Positions 42,768-50,926 of a DNA stretch of 58,304 bases are shown here, piece after piece (positions within the stretch are counted from its first letter, which is position 1; each line of letters begins with the position of its first letter). Origin of the DNA: Haematobacter missouriensis (lineage in GTDB: Bacteria; Pseudomonadota; Alphaproteobacteria; Rhodobacterales; Rhodobacteraceae). Under the pieces are notes generated by a model, which saw only the letters and a list, made by a program, of their open reading frames with translations, was not told the DNA's origin and did not search any database. The translations under genes were made by a program, and so were the position numbers. The stretch lies in NCBI RefSeq assembly GCF_000740775.1, contig NZ_JFGS01000027.1, positions 1-58,304 on the forward strand. Reading direction: 5' to 3'.

Positions 42768-44945
42768 CTAATCCTCCTTCGCCTTGTATTCGTAGCGATA
42801 GGAATAGGTCTGACCCGACTTGGCCTTGCGGTGGTCATAGGCATTGAAGACAGCGCCCTTGAAGCCGGTGCCTGCCGCCTCCATCGCGGCCTGCGCCGCG
42901 CGGATCTCGCTCTCCGGCGTCTCGTCGAAGCGGGCGACGAGCAGGCTCGCCCCCGCGGCCTTGGCGATGATGACCGGATCGGTGACGGCCAGAACCGGGG
43001 GACAGTCGAAGATCGACAGATCGAACCGCTGGTCCAGTTCGCGGATGAGCGCCCCAAGCGTCGGGCGGAGCAGCAGTTCCGCCGGGTTCGGGGGGAACTT
43101 GCCCGCGGGCAGGAAGACCAGTCCCGCCACGCCGGTCTGCACCAGCACATCCTCAAGCCGCGCCTGCCCGGTCAGGATATCGGCAAAGCCCGGCGCATCG
43201 CGGGGCACGTCGAACATCCGCCGCAGGCGTCCGCGCCGCATGTCCGCGTCGATCAGGCAGACCGTCTGCCCCGCCTGGGCGGAGACGACGGCGAAGTTGG
43301 CCGACAGGAAGCTCTTGCCCGCACCCGGGGCGGTGGAGGTGATGGCAAGCGTGCGGGAGGGCGCGTCCAGCATGCCGAAATGCAGCCCCGTGCGGAGCGA
43401 CCGCAGCCCCTCCACGGCAAGGTCGGTGGGCTTGGTCGCGGCCAGCAGGGGCACGCGACCGCCGCGACCGCCCTCCGGCTTTTCGGCATCCGGGCTCTTG
43501 TTGATGGTGGCAAAGACCGTGAGGCCCATGTCCTCCAGATCGGCCGCGCTCTGAATACCCTTCCGCAGCCAGTTCCGCAGCAGCACATAGCCCGCCCCCA
43601 GCATCGCCCCGAGCAGCAGTGCCACGGCGAGAATGCGGACCTTGCGGGGCGCCACCGGGCGGATTTGCGTTTCCGCTGGATCGACGATGCGGACGTTGCC
43701 GACGGTGGAGGCGCGCATCACGTCCACCTCCTGCGCGCGGGTCAGAAGCTCGGTGTAGATTTCCTGCGCCATTTCCACGTCATGGGTGTAGTTCAGGATC
43801 TCCCGCTGCGTATCGGGCAGGGTACCGATCTCGCCCCGCAGCTTGTCGAGCTGGGCCTCCAGCCGCTCACGCTGCGCCAGAAGCTGGCGGTAACGCGGGT
43901 GGTTCTTGGTGTAGAGATCGGCGACCTCGTCCTCCTGCGCGCGGAGTTCGCGGAGCTCGGTTTCCAGCGTGCCGATCTGCGTCAGCAGGTTCTGCGTCTC
44001 GAACTGGATATCCACCGAACGCTGCGACTCGCGATAGGCGTTCAGTCGGTCCTGCGCATCCAGCATGTCCTGCCGCGCCTTGGGGATCTGCTGCTGGATG
44101 AAGCCGAGGCTGTTCTCCGCCTGTGCGGCGGAGCGTTCGACGTTCTGGCGGACATAGGCCTGTGCGATGGCGGCCAGCGTACGCTGCGCCTCCACCCGGT
44201 CGAGAGAGGTGAAAGACAGCTCCAGAATGCCGGAATCGCGGGTCTTTTCGTCAACCGTCAGGGAACGGCGAAGCCCCTCGATGACATCCTGCGTCTCACG
44301 GTGGGTGATCTCGAACTGCCGCCCCGGCTGGCCTTCCAGCTCTCCCACGCGGATGGCGAAGCCGATGTCGGTATCCTGCAGGACGTCTCCCACGCGGCCC
44401 TCGAACCGGCGACCATCCGGGGTGGTCACACGATATTCCTCACCCTCACCCTTGGTGAGCACGAAGGTTTCGCCCGTCCAATGCGGCGGCACGGCGAGAA
44501 GGTCGAGACGAATCCGTTCACCGCCCTGTGCATAGGGCCGCAGAAAGCCCATCCCCTTGAAAGGCAGCGCGCGGGAGCGGAGCGCATAGCCGATCACCGG
44601 GAACTGCCGGGGCTGGGCCGTCCATTCCAGATGCACATCCGCCACCGCCTGATTCAGCACCAGGCGCGACATGATCAGTTCGCGTTCGGTCGTGGCCTGG
44701 GTCTGACCGCCGCCCATCAGGTCGGAAAGGCCCGAGGGGACGGCGAGGTTGCCGGTCTTGGGCTCCAGCTGGATCAGCGCATCCGCCTCATAGGTGGGGG
44801 CGGTAAGGAAGATGTAGAGAAACCCCGCCAGCACCCCGGCAGCCGTAAAGCCCGCGATCCTGCCCTTGGCAGACCAGAGCTCCTCGGCCAGCGCGGCAAG
44901 ATCGACTTCCTTCGCTTCCGCCTCCCGCGGGGCCTTCGGGCTCAT
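42768..44945 (-). CDS. wzc: Wzc-type polysaccharide co-polymerase / BY-kinase
   Basis: Inner-membrane tyrosine autokinase that controls chain length and export with Wza. From ATG 44945 it has 725 residues: a Wzz domain with a first helix (IAGFTAAGVLAGFLYIF), a long periplasmic coiled-coil region, a second helix (ILAVALLLGAMLGAGYVLL) and a cytoplasmic kinase with Walker A APGAGKS (near 538), Walker A' CLIDADMRRG and Walker B FDLSIFDCPP. The last 12 residues hold four tyrosines (YSYRYEYKAKED), the autophosphorylation tail. The ATG overlaps the wzb stop (ATGA). Confidence 0.93.
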   Translation of the reverse strand: MSPKAPREAEAKEVDLAALAEELWSAKGRIAGFTAAGVLAGFLYIFLTAPTYEADALIQLEPKTGNLAVPSGLSDLMGGGQTQATTERELIMSRLVLNQAVADVHLEWTAQPRQFPVIGYALRSRALPFKGMGFLRPYAQGGERIRLDLLAVPPHWTGETFVLTKGEGEEYRVTTPDGRRFEGRVGDVLQDTDIGFAIRVGELEGQPGRQFEITHRETQDVIEGLRRSLTVDEKTRDSGILELSFTSLDRVEAQRTLAAIAQAYVRQNVERSAAQAENSLGFIQQQIPKARQDMLDAQDRLNAYRESQRSVDIQFETQNLLTQIGTLETELRELRAQEDEVADLYTKNHPRYRQLLAQRERLEAQLDKLRGEIGTLPDTQREILNYTHDVEMAQEIYTELLTRAQEVDVMRASTVGNVRIVDPAETQIRPVAPRKVRILAVALLLGAMLGAGYVLLRNWLRKGIQSAADLEDMGLTVFATINKSPDAEKPEGGRGGRVPLLAATKPTDLAVEGLRSLRTGLHFGMLDAPSRTLAITSTAPGAGKSFLSANFAVVSAQAGQTVCLIDADMRRGRLRRMFDVPRDAPGFADILTGQARLEDVLVQTGVAGLVFLPAGKFPPNPAELLLRPTLGALIRELDQRFDLSIFDCPPVLAVTDPVIIAKAAGASLLVARFDETPESEIRAAQAAMEAAGTGFKGAVFNAYDHRKAKSGQTYSYRYEYKAKED

Positions 44946-45406
44946 CCCTGCGCTCCGGGGCGGGAACCGGGACGAGCTCCGAGGCGGGCGATCCATCCCT
45001 GTGCCGCCACCGCGATTTCCCCATGCACGGCCTCGTGGAACTCCCGCGAGCGCTGATAGGGGTCGGCGATGCCCTTGGCACCGGTCCATTGGTCGAACAG
45101 CATCACCCGGCCCGAAAGCGCGGGCGCCAGGCGAGTGATCTCCGTCTTGTGCCCCGGCTCCATGACGAGGATCAGATCCTGCGTGCCGCCCAGTTCGGCG
45201 GTGAACTGCCGCGCCACATGGCCGTCGAGAGAGATGCCGTGTTCCGCCGCCACTTCCGCGGCCAGAGGGTCCGCGGCATGGCCAACCAGCGCTCCGATCC
45301 CCGCCGAAGTCACGGTGACCCCCGGCAGGCCCGCCTGCAGTACCCGCTCCCCCAGAGGGGAACGGCAGATATTGCCGACGCAGACGACCATCACGTTAGA
45401 AATCAT
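44942..45406 (-). CDS. wzb: Low-molecular-weight protein tyrosine phosphatase (Wzb)
   Basis: Cytosolic phosphatase that dephosphorylates the Wzc tail. The 154 residues start MISNVMVVCVGNICRSP, with nucleophile Cys9 and Arg15 of the CX5R loop, and contain the general-acid aspartate in IADPYQRS. ATG 45406 is the family start; the open frame upstream is ignored. It lies between wza (20 bases) and wzc (4-base overlap), the classical wza-wzb-wzc order. Confidence 0.93.
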   Translation of the reverse strand: MISNVMVVCVGNICRSPLGERVLQAGLPGVTVTSAGIGALVGHAADPLAAEVAAEHGISLDGHVARQFTAELGGTQDLILVMEPGHKTEITRLAPALSGRVMLFDQWTGAKGIADPYQRSREFHEAVHGEIAVAAQGWIARLGARPGSRPGAQG

Positions 45407-45425
45407 GGGCTTTTCCGGGATCAGT

Positions 45426-46502
45426 TCAGCGTAGTGCGCCATCGGTGGCCGCAACGACATTGGTCGCCTGCACCGTAGGCAGCAGTTTGGAGATCGTGTC
45501 GTTCCAGCGTTGCAGCGGGTTGCGCGTGACATAGACGACGTCGCCCGGCTCCAGCACGAAGCGCGTGCCGAGCAGCAGCCCGGTAGGGGAACTCGTCTCG
45601 AGCTGGAAGACGGTCATACGCCCCCGCACATTGCGGAAGACGAAGACGCCGCGCGCATCGGACCGGGTGGAGCGCACGCCTTTCTGCAGGGCAAGTGCCT
45701 GGGTGAGAGAGACGGTATCAAGCGACAGGTCAACCGGCCCCGCCTCCGATATCTCGCCCATCAGATAGGCCTCCTGCGCGCGTTTGCGCAGGACGGAGAC
45801 CACATCCCCAGACCTGAGCATCGGGTTGTTGGCGGTCATTCCGGCGGAGAGATAGCCTTCCACATCCACGTCATAGAACTGGTTGCCGCGCTGGACGCGG
45901 ACGCGGCGCATGTCGGCATCCTCGGTGAAACCGCCCGCCTCGCTGATCGCTTCCAGCAGCGTGCGGGGGCTGGTCGTCATCTCCAGCCGCTGCGGCATCT
46001 TCACCTCGCCCGAGACGACGACGCTCTGGGAATTGAAGGCGGCGACGCGCACCTCGAGCTGCGGCTCCGGCACGTATTCGGCCAGCCGCCGCGTCACCTC
46101 CTCGCGGATCTGTTCGAGCGGCCGGCCCTCGGCCCGCACCTGCCCGATGAACGGGTAGAAGAAACTGCCGTCCGCCTGCACGCGGAAACCGGAATCCTTC
46201 GCCGCCCGCTGCGGCCCCGCAGGCAGCGTCAGCTCCGGGTGGTCGAAGACGATGATGTCAAGAATGTCGCCCGGACCGACCAGATAGTTCCAGCGCCCCC
46301 CCCGCGGCATGGAGGTCGCCACATGGCCCTTTGCCGGTTGGGTGAAGCTTCCGATGTTCTCCGCAGTCAGACGGATGATATCGACGTTTTCCTCCTGCGC
46401 CGCGCGCTGCTGACCGCTTTCATCGACGGGGAAATAGACGAAACCATCCGTGCAGGCAGTCAGGATCAGCGGGAGGCAGAAGAAGATGGCATGCTGGCGC
46501 AT
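45426..46502 (-). CDS. wza: Outer-membrane polysaccharide export lipoprotein (Wza)
   Basis: Forms the outer-membrane exit channel for the polysaccharide. 358 residues with a lipoprotein signal peptide (lipobox LTAC, Cys17), the poly-export domain (YLVGPGDILDIIVFDHPELT, ADGSFFYPFIGQV) and SLBB repeats (VVVSGEVKMPQRLEMTTSPR, AYLMGEISEAGPVDLSLD). AAGGAACGAC precedes the ATG. First gene of the wza-wzb-wzc operon; a dyad at 46535-46567 lies just upstream. Confidence 0.94.
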   Translation of the reverse strand: MRQHAIFFCLPLILTACTDGFVYFPVDESGQQRAAQEENVDIIRLTAENIGSFTQPAKGHVATSMPRGGRWNYLVGPGDILDIIVFDHPELTLPAGPQRAAKDSGFRVQADGSFFYPFIGQVRAEGRPLEQIREEVTRRLAEYVPEPQLEVRVAAFNSQSVVVSGEVKMPQRLEMTTSPRTLLEAISEAGGFTEDADMRRVRVQRGNQFYDVDVEGYLSAGMTANNPMLRSGDVVSVLRKRAQEAYLMGEISEAGPVDLSLDTVSLTQALALQKGVRSTRSDARGVFVFRNVRGRMTVFQLETSSPTGLLLGTRFVLEPGDVVYVTRNPLQRWNDTISKLLPTVQATNVVAATDGALR

Positions 46503-46918
46503 GTCGTTCCTTTTATTGTTCCGAATCCCGCAGGATGACCTGCTTCGAGAGTTGATATACAGGTCATTCCGCCAAGGAAACCCGCGCCGACCGGTAACGG
46601 CGGAATTGTGACGCGTGAGCCTTCAGAGGCGGTGTCCGCCCCGGAACCACATGCGTCCCCACCCGCATGCAGGCCGCAGCCGATATTCGGGGAGCCGTTC
46701 TCCATCCCGCTCTGACACGCCGGGCCGTCCGGGCGCAAGCTGGAACCCTGCCGAAAGCTTCTCCGAACAGGACGCTTGGCCCCTGATGGCAGCATCCGGG
46801 GGCCCAACCCCATTCGCCCCGGCCTGCAGTAGAAACCCGGCCCGCACTAGAAAATAGTTGCGTCAGGAACGATCATCACAATAATGTCATAAATATTTAC
46901 TGCATTATGAGAATTATA
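46503..46918. other. wza / acyltransferase divergent intergenic region
   Basis: 416 bases between divergent wza and the acyltransferase gene. The left part holds the operator-like dyad at 46535-46567. The right 60 bases are AT-rich with ATAATG...CATTAT arms (46882-46908) and probably contain the acyltransferase promoter. Confidence 0.5.
46535..46567. promoter_or_regulatory. Operator-like dyad upstream of wza
   Basis: ATGACCTG (46535-46542) and CAGGTCAT (46560-46567) are perfect 8-bp inverted arms, 17 bp apart, about 33 bases before the wza start. The position suits a regulator of the export operon. The binding protein is unknown. Confidence 0.55.
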
Positions 46919-48058
46919 ATGTCTCAGCCATTTTCCCCGACGGATAAGACGCGGATCGTCTGGATTGACGTGGTGAAGGGTCTGACCCTGTTCCTCGTCG
47001 TCCTTCACCATTCCCATCAGTATCTGGCATGGGCAGGAGTATCGACCTATACGACCTACCGCCTGAACAATGTCATCGGCCTGGCCCGAATGCCGCTGTT
47101 CTTTGCCATTTCCGGCTATCTGGCGATGTCCGTGATTCGGAGACCGTTGAGGGAAGTTCTGTCCCGCCGGATCATGCTGTTCCTGCACATTTTCCTGGTA
47201 TGGACGCTGATCACTCTCGCCGTGGAGTATTTCCGTCTTGGCATCCTGCAAGGCGGACCCCTTCCCGACATCGAGACGATGGCCCTGCGACTGGTTCGGA
47301 GCCTCTATGATCCGCCGGGAAGCCTGTGGTTCATCTGGGGTCTGGCGCTCTATTTCCTGGCCGCACGGCTGATCCCCCAGAGGGGGCGGCTGATCGGTCT
47401 CGGGGTCTCGCTCATTCTGGCAACCTTCGCCTTCAGCCAGACATACGAGTTCAGCTACCCGCATAAGGCAGCGCTGAGCTATGCGCCCTTCTTTCTTGCG
47501 TTCGCCTTTTACGGACGGGAGATATACAGCCTGATCCTCAGCAACCTGCGGCTTTTCCTGGGGCTCGCACTCGGCATGGCGATTGGGGGAACGGCCTTCA
47601 TTGCCGCCTATGGCGATTCCGAGGGCATGGGGCGCGGGCTTCTCAGGCTGATGGCCGGAATAGGGGCCATGGTTCTGCTGGCCGCTCTTCTGTCACAAGC
47701 AGGGGCGGTTTCCTTCCTGCGAGGGCTGGGCATCACCCTCGGGCAGAACAGCCTGAAAATCTATGTGATCCACTCGCTGCTGATAAGCCTGATCGTCGAG
47801 ACCTATGTCTGGGCAGCGGCGGGGCTGCCTGCCTTCAGCCTGTGGGCCGCGCTTCCGCTTGCCCTCTTCGCGACAGCCCTCTCGCTCTGGATGGCGCGCG
47901 GGCTGGAGGCATTGGGGGCGGGCTGGCTTTTCTCCCTGCCAAAACGCCCCGGGAGGCAAGTCGTTTCCGTTGTGCCCGCAGGTCAGGATACGCCGACGGA
48001 TCGCGCCGGCAATGCCGGGCCACCCGCCACCGTCCTGTCCCAGCCCACAGTGCGGTAG
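46919..48058 (+). CDS. Acyltransferase 3 family membrane protein
   Basis: Likely O-acetylates (or acylates) the polysaccharide. 379 residues with ten or so membrane helices. The family start IVWIDVVKGLTLFLVVLHHS carries the catalytic histidine, followed by ARMPLFFAISGYLAM and SLWFIWGLALYF. An ATG at 46907 is equally open; 46919 has GAG eight bases before it. The last 76 bases overlap the 3' end of galE on the other strand, and the final 40 residues are non-membrane and probably dispensable. Confidence 0.85.
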   Translation: MSQPFSPTDKTRIVWIDVVKGLTLFLVVLHHSHQYLAWAGVSTYTTYRLNNVIGLARMPLFFAISGYLAMSVIRRPLREVLSRRIMLFLHIFLVWTLITLAVEYFRLGILQGGPLPDIETMALRLVRSLYDPPGSLWFIWGLALYFLAARLIPQRGRLIGLGVSLILATFAFSQTYEFSYPHKAALSYAPFFLAFAFYGREIYSLILSNLRLFLGLALGMAIGGTAFIAAYGDSEGMGRGLLRLMAGIGAMVLLAALLSQAGAVSFLRGLGITLGQNSLKIYVIHSLLISLIVETYVWAAAGLPAFSLWAALPLALFATALSLWMARGLEALGAGWLFSLPKRPGRQVVSVVPAGQDTPTDRAGNAGPPATVLSQPTVR

Positions 48059-49029
48059 GAGCGCCAGGCGTCCTCGATCATGGTGCCGAGGCCGGAGCGG
48101 GCCGGGGTCCAGCCAAGCTCGCGCCCCGCCTTCTCGCTGCCACAGACCAGCGCCACGGCATCGCCCGCGCGGCGCTCCCCCAGGACCACCGGCACCTCGC
48201 GGTTGGTGATGCGGCGGGCCTCCTCGATCACCTCGCGGACGGAAAACCCGCTGCCGGAGCCGAGGCAGAAGACCTCCACCCCGCCATCCGCCACCCGCCT
48301 TGCTTCCAGCGCCTTCAAGCCCAGCACATGGGCATCCACCAGATCCGAGACATGCACGTAGTCGCGGATGCAGGTGCCGTCCCGCGTCGGATAATCGGTG
48401 CCGAAAACGGTGAGCGCCGGGCGCCTGCCGGAGATCGCGTCAAGGATCAGCGGGATCAGATGGGTCTCCGGATCATGGAACTCGCCCACCTCCGCCTCCG
48501 GGTCGGCCCCCGCCACGTTGAAGTAGCGGAAGATCACCGACCGCAACCCGTGCGCCGCGCCGAAGTCACGCAACATGTCCTCTATCGCGCGCTTGGAGGC
48601 GCCATAGGCGTTGATCGGCGCCTGCGGCGTCTCCTCCGTCAGCACCACCCCATCCTGATCGCCATAGGTCGCGCAGGTGGAGGAAAACACCAGGTCGAGA
48701 CAGCCCGCCGCCACCGCCGCCTCCAGCAGCGTGAGGGAGGCGGCCACATTGCCGCGCCAGTATTTTCCCGGCTCCCGCATCGCCTCTCCCACTTGGGAGA
48801 GCGCGGCGAAATGCATCACCGCCACGGGCCGCCACTTCGCGAAAACCTCGTCGAGCCTCGCCCTGTCGGCGAGATCGCCCCGCTCGAACGGGCCGAACCG
48901 CACCGCCTGCTCCCAACCGGTGACAAGGCTGTCATAGGTGACCGGCACATAGCCCGCCCGCTTCAATGCTTTGCAGGCATGCGAGCCGATATAACCCGCT
49001 CCACCGGTGACCAATACATGTTTCGTCAA
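47983..49029 (-). CDS. galE: UDP-glucose 4-epimerase
   Basis: Interconverts UDP-glucose and UDP-galactose, supplying a donor for the glycosyltransferases nearby. 348 residues: NAD motif VLVTGGAGYIGSHAC, FSSTCATYGD, the catalytic YGASK, RYFNVAGADP and RDYVHVSDLVDAH. It starts at ATG 49029 and its 3' end overlaps the opposing acyltransferase gene by 76 bases. The extreme C-terminus (GWDRTVAGGPALPARSVGVS) goes beyond the usual family end, which accounts for the overlap. Confidence 0.94.
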   Translation of the reverse strand: MTKHVLVTGGAGYIGSHACKALKRAGYVPVTYDSLVTGWEQAVRFGPFERGDLADRARLDEVFAKWRPVAVMHFAALSQVGEAMREPGKYWRGNVAASLTLLEAAVAAGCLDLVFSSTCATYGDQDGVVLTEETPQAPINAYGASKRAIEDMLRDFGAAHGLRSVIFRYFNVAGADPEAEVGEFHDPETHLIPLILDAISGRRPALTVFGTDYPTRDGTCIRDYVHVSDLVDAHVLGLKALEARRVADGGVEVFCLGSGSGFSVREVIEEARRITNREVPVVLGERRAGDAVALVCGSEKAGRELGWTPARSGLGTMIEDAWRSYRTVGWDRTVAGGPALPARSVGVS

Positions 49030-49101
49030 GGAAATCTCTCCGGAAAGTCGTCACGGCAGCCTGCCAGCAGAGGCGGAGCGTGACAAGTCGCTGCAATGCA
49101 G

Positions 49102-49788
49102 CTATCGCCCGCCCCTCACCAGCCAGAGGCCCATGACCCAGCCGACGACGAAACCGCCAAGATGCGTCTCCCACGCCAGCATCCCGCTCATCGCCCACCA
49201 GAGCACGGCGTTCAGCACGGCCAGCCACAGCAGCGAGCGGATCACCGGACGCAGGCTTTCCCCCCGAGCCCGCAGATATTGCCAGCTCAGCGCCATGACC
49301 GCGCCCGCAAGCCCGAACAGCGCCCCCGACGCGCCCACCATCGGCTGCGGAGACTGGGACAGCAGCGCAAAGCCCAGACCGCCACCGATCATCGAGGCCA
49401 TGTAGAGCAGCAGGAACCGCCCCTGTCCCATCCGGTCCACCAGCGGCGGCGCAAGGGAGAACAGGGTGAGCATGTTCACCCCGAAATGCACCAGCCCGCC
49501 GTGCAGGAAGCCGTAGGTCAGGAACATGAGCCAGGGTTGCGCGGCATAGTTGGGTCGCCAGTTGCCCAGCAGCCCCGTCCAGAACCCGCCATGCTGCCAC
49601 GCCCAGAGCCGCCAGCCGGGGTCGCCCCAAAGCCCGTAATCGGCTCCGGACAGAACGATCTCCGGCAGCAGGCAGGCCAGGAACAGCACGAGCACCACCG
49701 GCATGGCGCGCATTCGGTCTGTCAGAATGCCCTCTCGCCGCGGGGAGCGGGGGGGCTGACGGGCGGAGAGGGGTTTGTCGGACCTCAT
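49102..49788 (-). CDS. Rhomboid-family intramembrane serine protease
   Basis: Inner-membrane protease with six predicted helices, 228 residues from ATG 49788. All rhomboid marks are present: HGGLVHFGVNM with its oxyanion asparagine, the catalytic serine in MVGASGALFGL and the histidine in WETHLGGFVVGW. The basic N-terminal tail (RSDKPLSARQPPRSPRR) is cytosolic. Its immediate neighbours are galE and a VPLPA-CTERM protein with its exosortase; some rhomboid relatives (rhombosortases) process C-terminal sorting signals, so a link to that system is possible but unproven. Confidence 0.88.
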   Translation of the reverse strand: MRSDKPLSARQPPRSPRREGILTDRMRAMPVVLVLFLACLLPEIVLSGADYGLWGDPGWRLWAWQHGGFWTGLLGNWRPNYAAQPWLMFLTYGFLHGGLVHFGVNMLTLFSLAPPLVDRMGQGRFLLLYMASMIGGGLGFALLSQSPQPMVGASGALFGLAGAVMALSWQYLRARGESLRPVIRSLLWLAVLNAVLWWAMSGMLAWETHLGGFVVGWVMGLWLVRGGR

Positions 49789-49861
49789 GATGCCTGAGAG
49801 GTGATCCAGCAACGCCCCGGATGCAAGGGAAACCTTGGAAGAAGCCGAACCCCAGAAAGCA

Positions 49862-49889
49862 GAACGCCGGCGCAATCGCACCGGCGTTC
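49862..49889 (-). terminator. Hairpin after the VPLPA-CTERM gene
   Basis: GAACGCCGG (49862-49870) and CCGGCGTTC (49881-49889) form a 9-bp stem with a 10-base loop, about 25 bases past the stop at 49915. The minus strand continues TGCTTTC, a weak T-run. Confidence 0.6.
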
Positions 49890-49914
49890 CGAAATCGTGT
49901 CCCGAGGCTCGGGC

Positions 49915-50466
49915 TCAGGCAGCCTTGCGGCGCTTCATGATGCCCAGACCGGCCAGACCGCCGATCAGCAGCAGGCCCGCCGCCGGAAGCGGAACCGGGG
50001 CCACGTATTTTTCGAAGCTGATGGCGTCGATGTCATAGCCGTCACGACCATGTCCGGCGACCACCGGGCTCGTATCCACCACTTTCAGGAAGAGGAACGG
50101 CGTCGCCGAGTAGAGCGAGCTGACCTGATTGGTGTATTCTCCCAGGGTGGTCCAAGACTTTCCATCGAGGCTGACAGAAAAGATCGCGCTCTCGATATAG
50201 GTTTCCCGCGGGAGGTTGGTGACTTCGAACACCGACCCGACCCCGCTCACCAGGCTCGAGAAGCCGAGCACAATGCTGCCACCGAAGCCGAGGGAGTAGA
50301 AGCTCCCATCCTCAGCGCCGGTCGCTGCAGCCGGGTTGCTGCGCGACGGTGCAACAAAACCTTTTTGGTTGGCGGAAACAACACTGCTTGCATAAACAAC
50401 AGCTGCATTTGCCGAGGCAGCGGAGGCCGCGGCGATGAGGGCAGCCGTAACAACCTTCTTCAACAT
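49915..50466 (-). CDS. VPLPA-CTERM sorting-domain protein
   Basis: Exported protein, 183 residues, expected substrate of the exosortase next door. It has an N-terminal Sec signal peptide (MLKKVVTAALIAAASAASAN, then A) and a middle region (GFGGSIVLGFSSLVSG, SLDGKSWTTLGEYTN) resembling beta-sandwich surface domains. The C-terminus is a full sorting signal: VPLPA at about residue 159, one membrane helix, then the basic tail MKRRKAA. GGAGAG lies just before ATG 50466. Such proteins are thought to be cut and released or anchored outside together with exopolysaccharide. The mature function is unknown. Confidence 0.88.
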   Translation of the reverse strand: MLKKVVTAALIAAASAASANAAVVYASSVVSANQKGFVAPSRSNPAAATGAEDGSFYSLGFGGSIVLGFSSLVSGVGSVFEVTNLPRETYIESAIFSVSLDGKSWTTLGEYTNQVSSLYSATPFLFLKVVDTSPVVAGHGRDGYDIDAISFEKYVAPVPLPAAGLLLIGGLAGLGIMKRRKAA

Positions 50467-50926
50467 GTTTCTCTCCATAATCTGCCTGTCGGCTCAGGGG
50501 TCGGAGCCGAGGTACATCACGCTTCCGTCAATTATTAACATGTTGCGATGCGGCGTGACAGTAGTTTTTTTAATATTTCCTAGTTTATTAATAAAACTCA
50601 GCTGGTTGCGGAGATTGAAAGCGTCTTTGTTCCCGATATGGCACGAAAGACCGTCATTCTTTGAATTTGTTCTCCGAATTACTTGGGTGAACTCGCCGTA
50701 AACGTGTTATTTTTAACAACTTTAATCGTGAAGCACGAAAAGAGGAGCCCCCCTTTTTTCTTCGGAGAGTTGAAAACCCCGGGTCATCCGTGCGATTTCA
50801 GTCGCTCGGGAAAGTATTTTCGTTTTGGAAATTCGTGTCTGAACAATGGGGATTCGCCATTCGCAGCCATGCTGCGGCGCAGAAAACCCGGCCGAAGCCG
50901 GGTTGTTCAACTCGTTTTCAACAAGC
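50467..50926. other. AT-rich region between the VPLPA gene and xrtD
   Basis: About 460 bases. The part from 50520 to 50720 is clearly AT-rich and likely carries the promoter of the VPLPA gene. GTTA-TTTT-TAAC lies near 50703-50718. The right end holds the xrtD terminator. No coding sequence is convincing. Confidence 0.5.
50883..50904 (-). terminator. Intrinsic terminator of the exosortase gene
   Basis: AACCCGGC (50885-50892) and GCCGGGTT (50897-50904) pair around a TTCG tetraloop on the minus strand and run into TTTTCTG. It lies 22 bases past the stop at 50927. Confidence 0.8.

Noticed and set aside
50640-50670. Sigma-54 promoter (TGGCACG at 50639) for the VPLPA-CTERM gene, by analogy with PEP-CTERM loci
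   Set aside because: No -12 element (TTGC-like) follows at the right distance, and the orientation is away from that gene.
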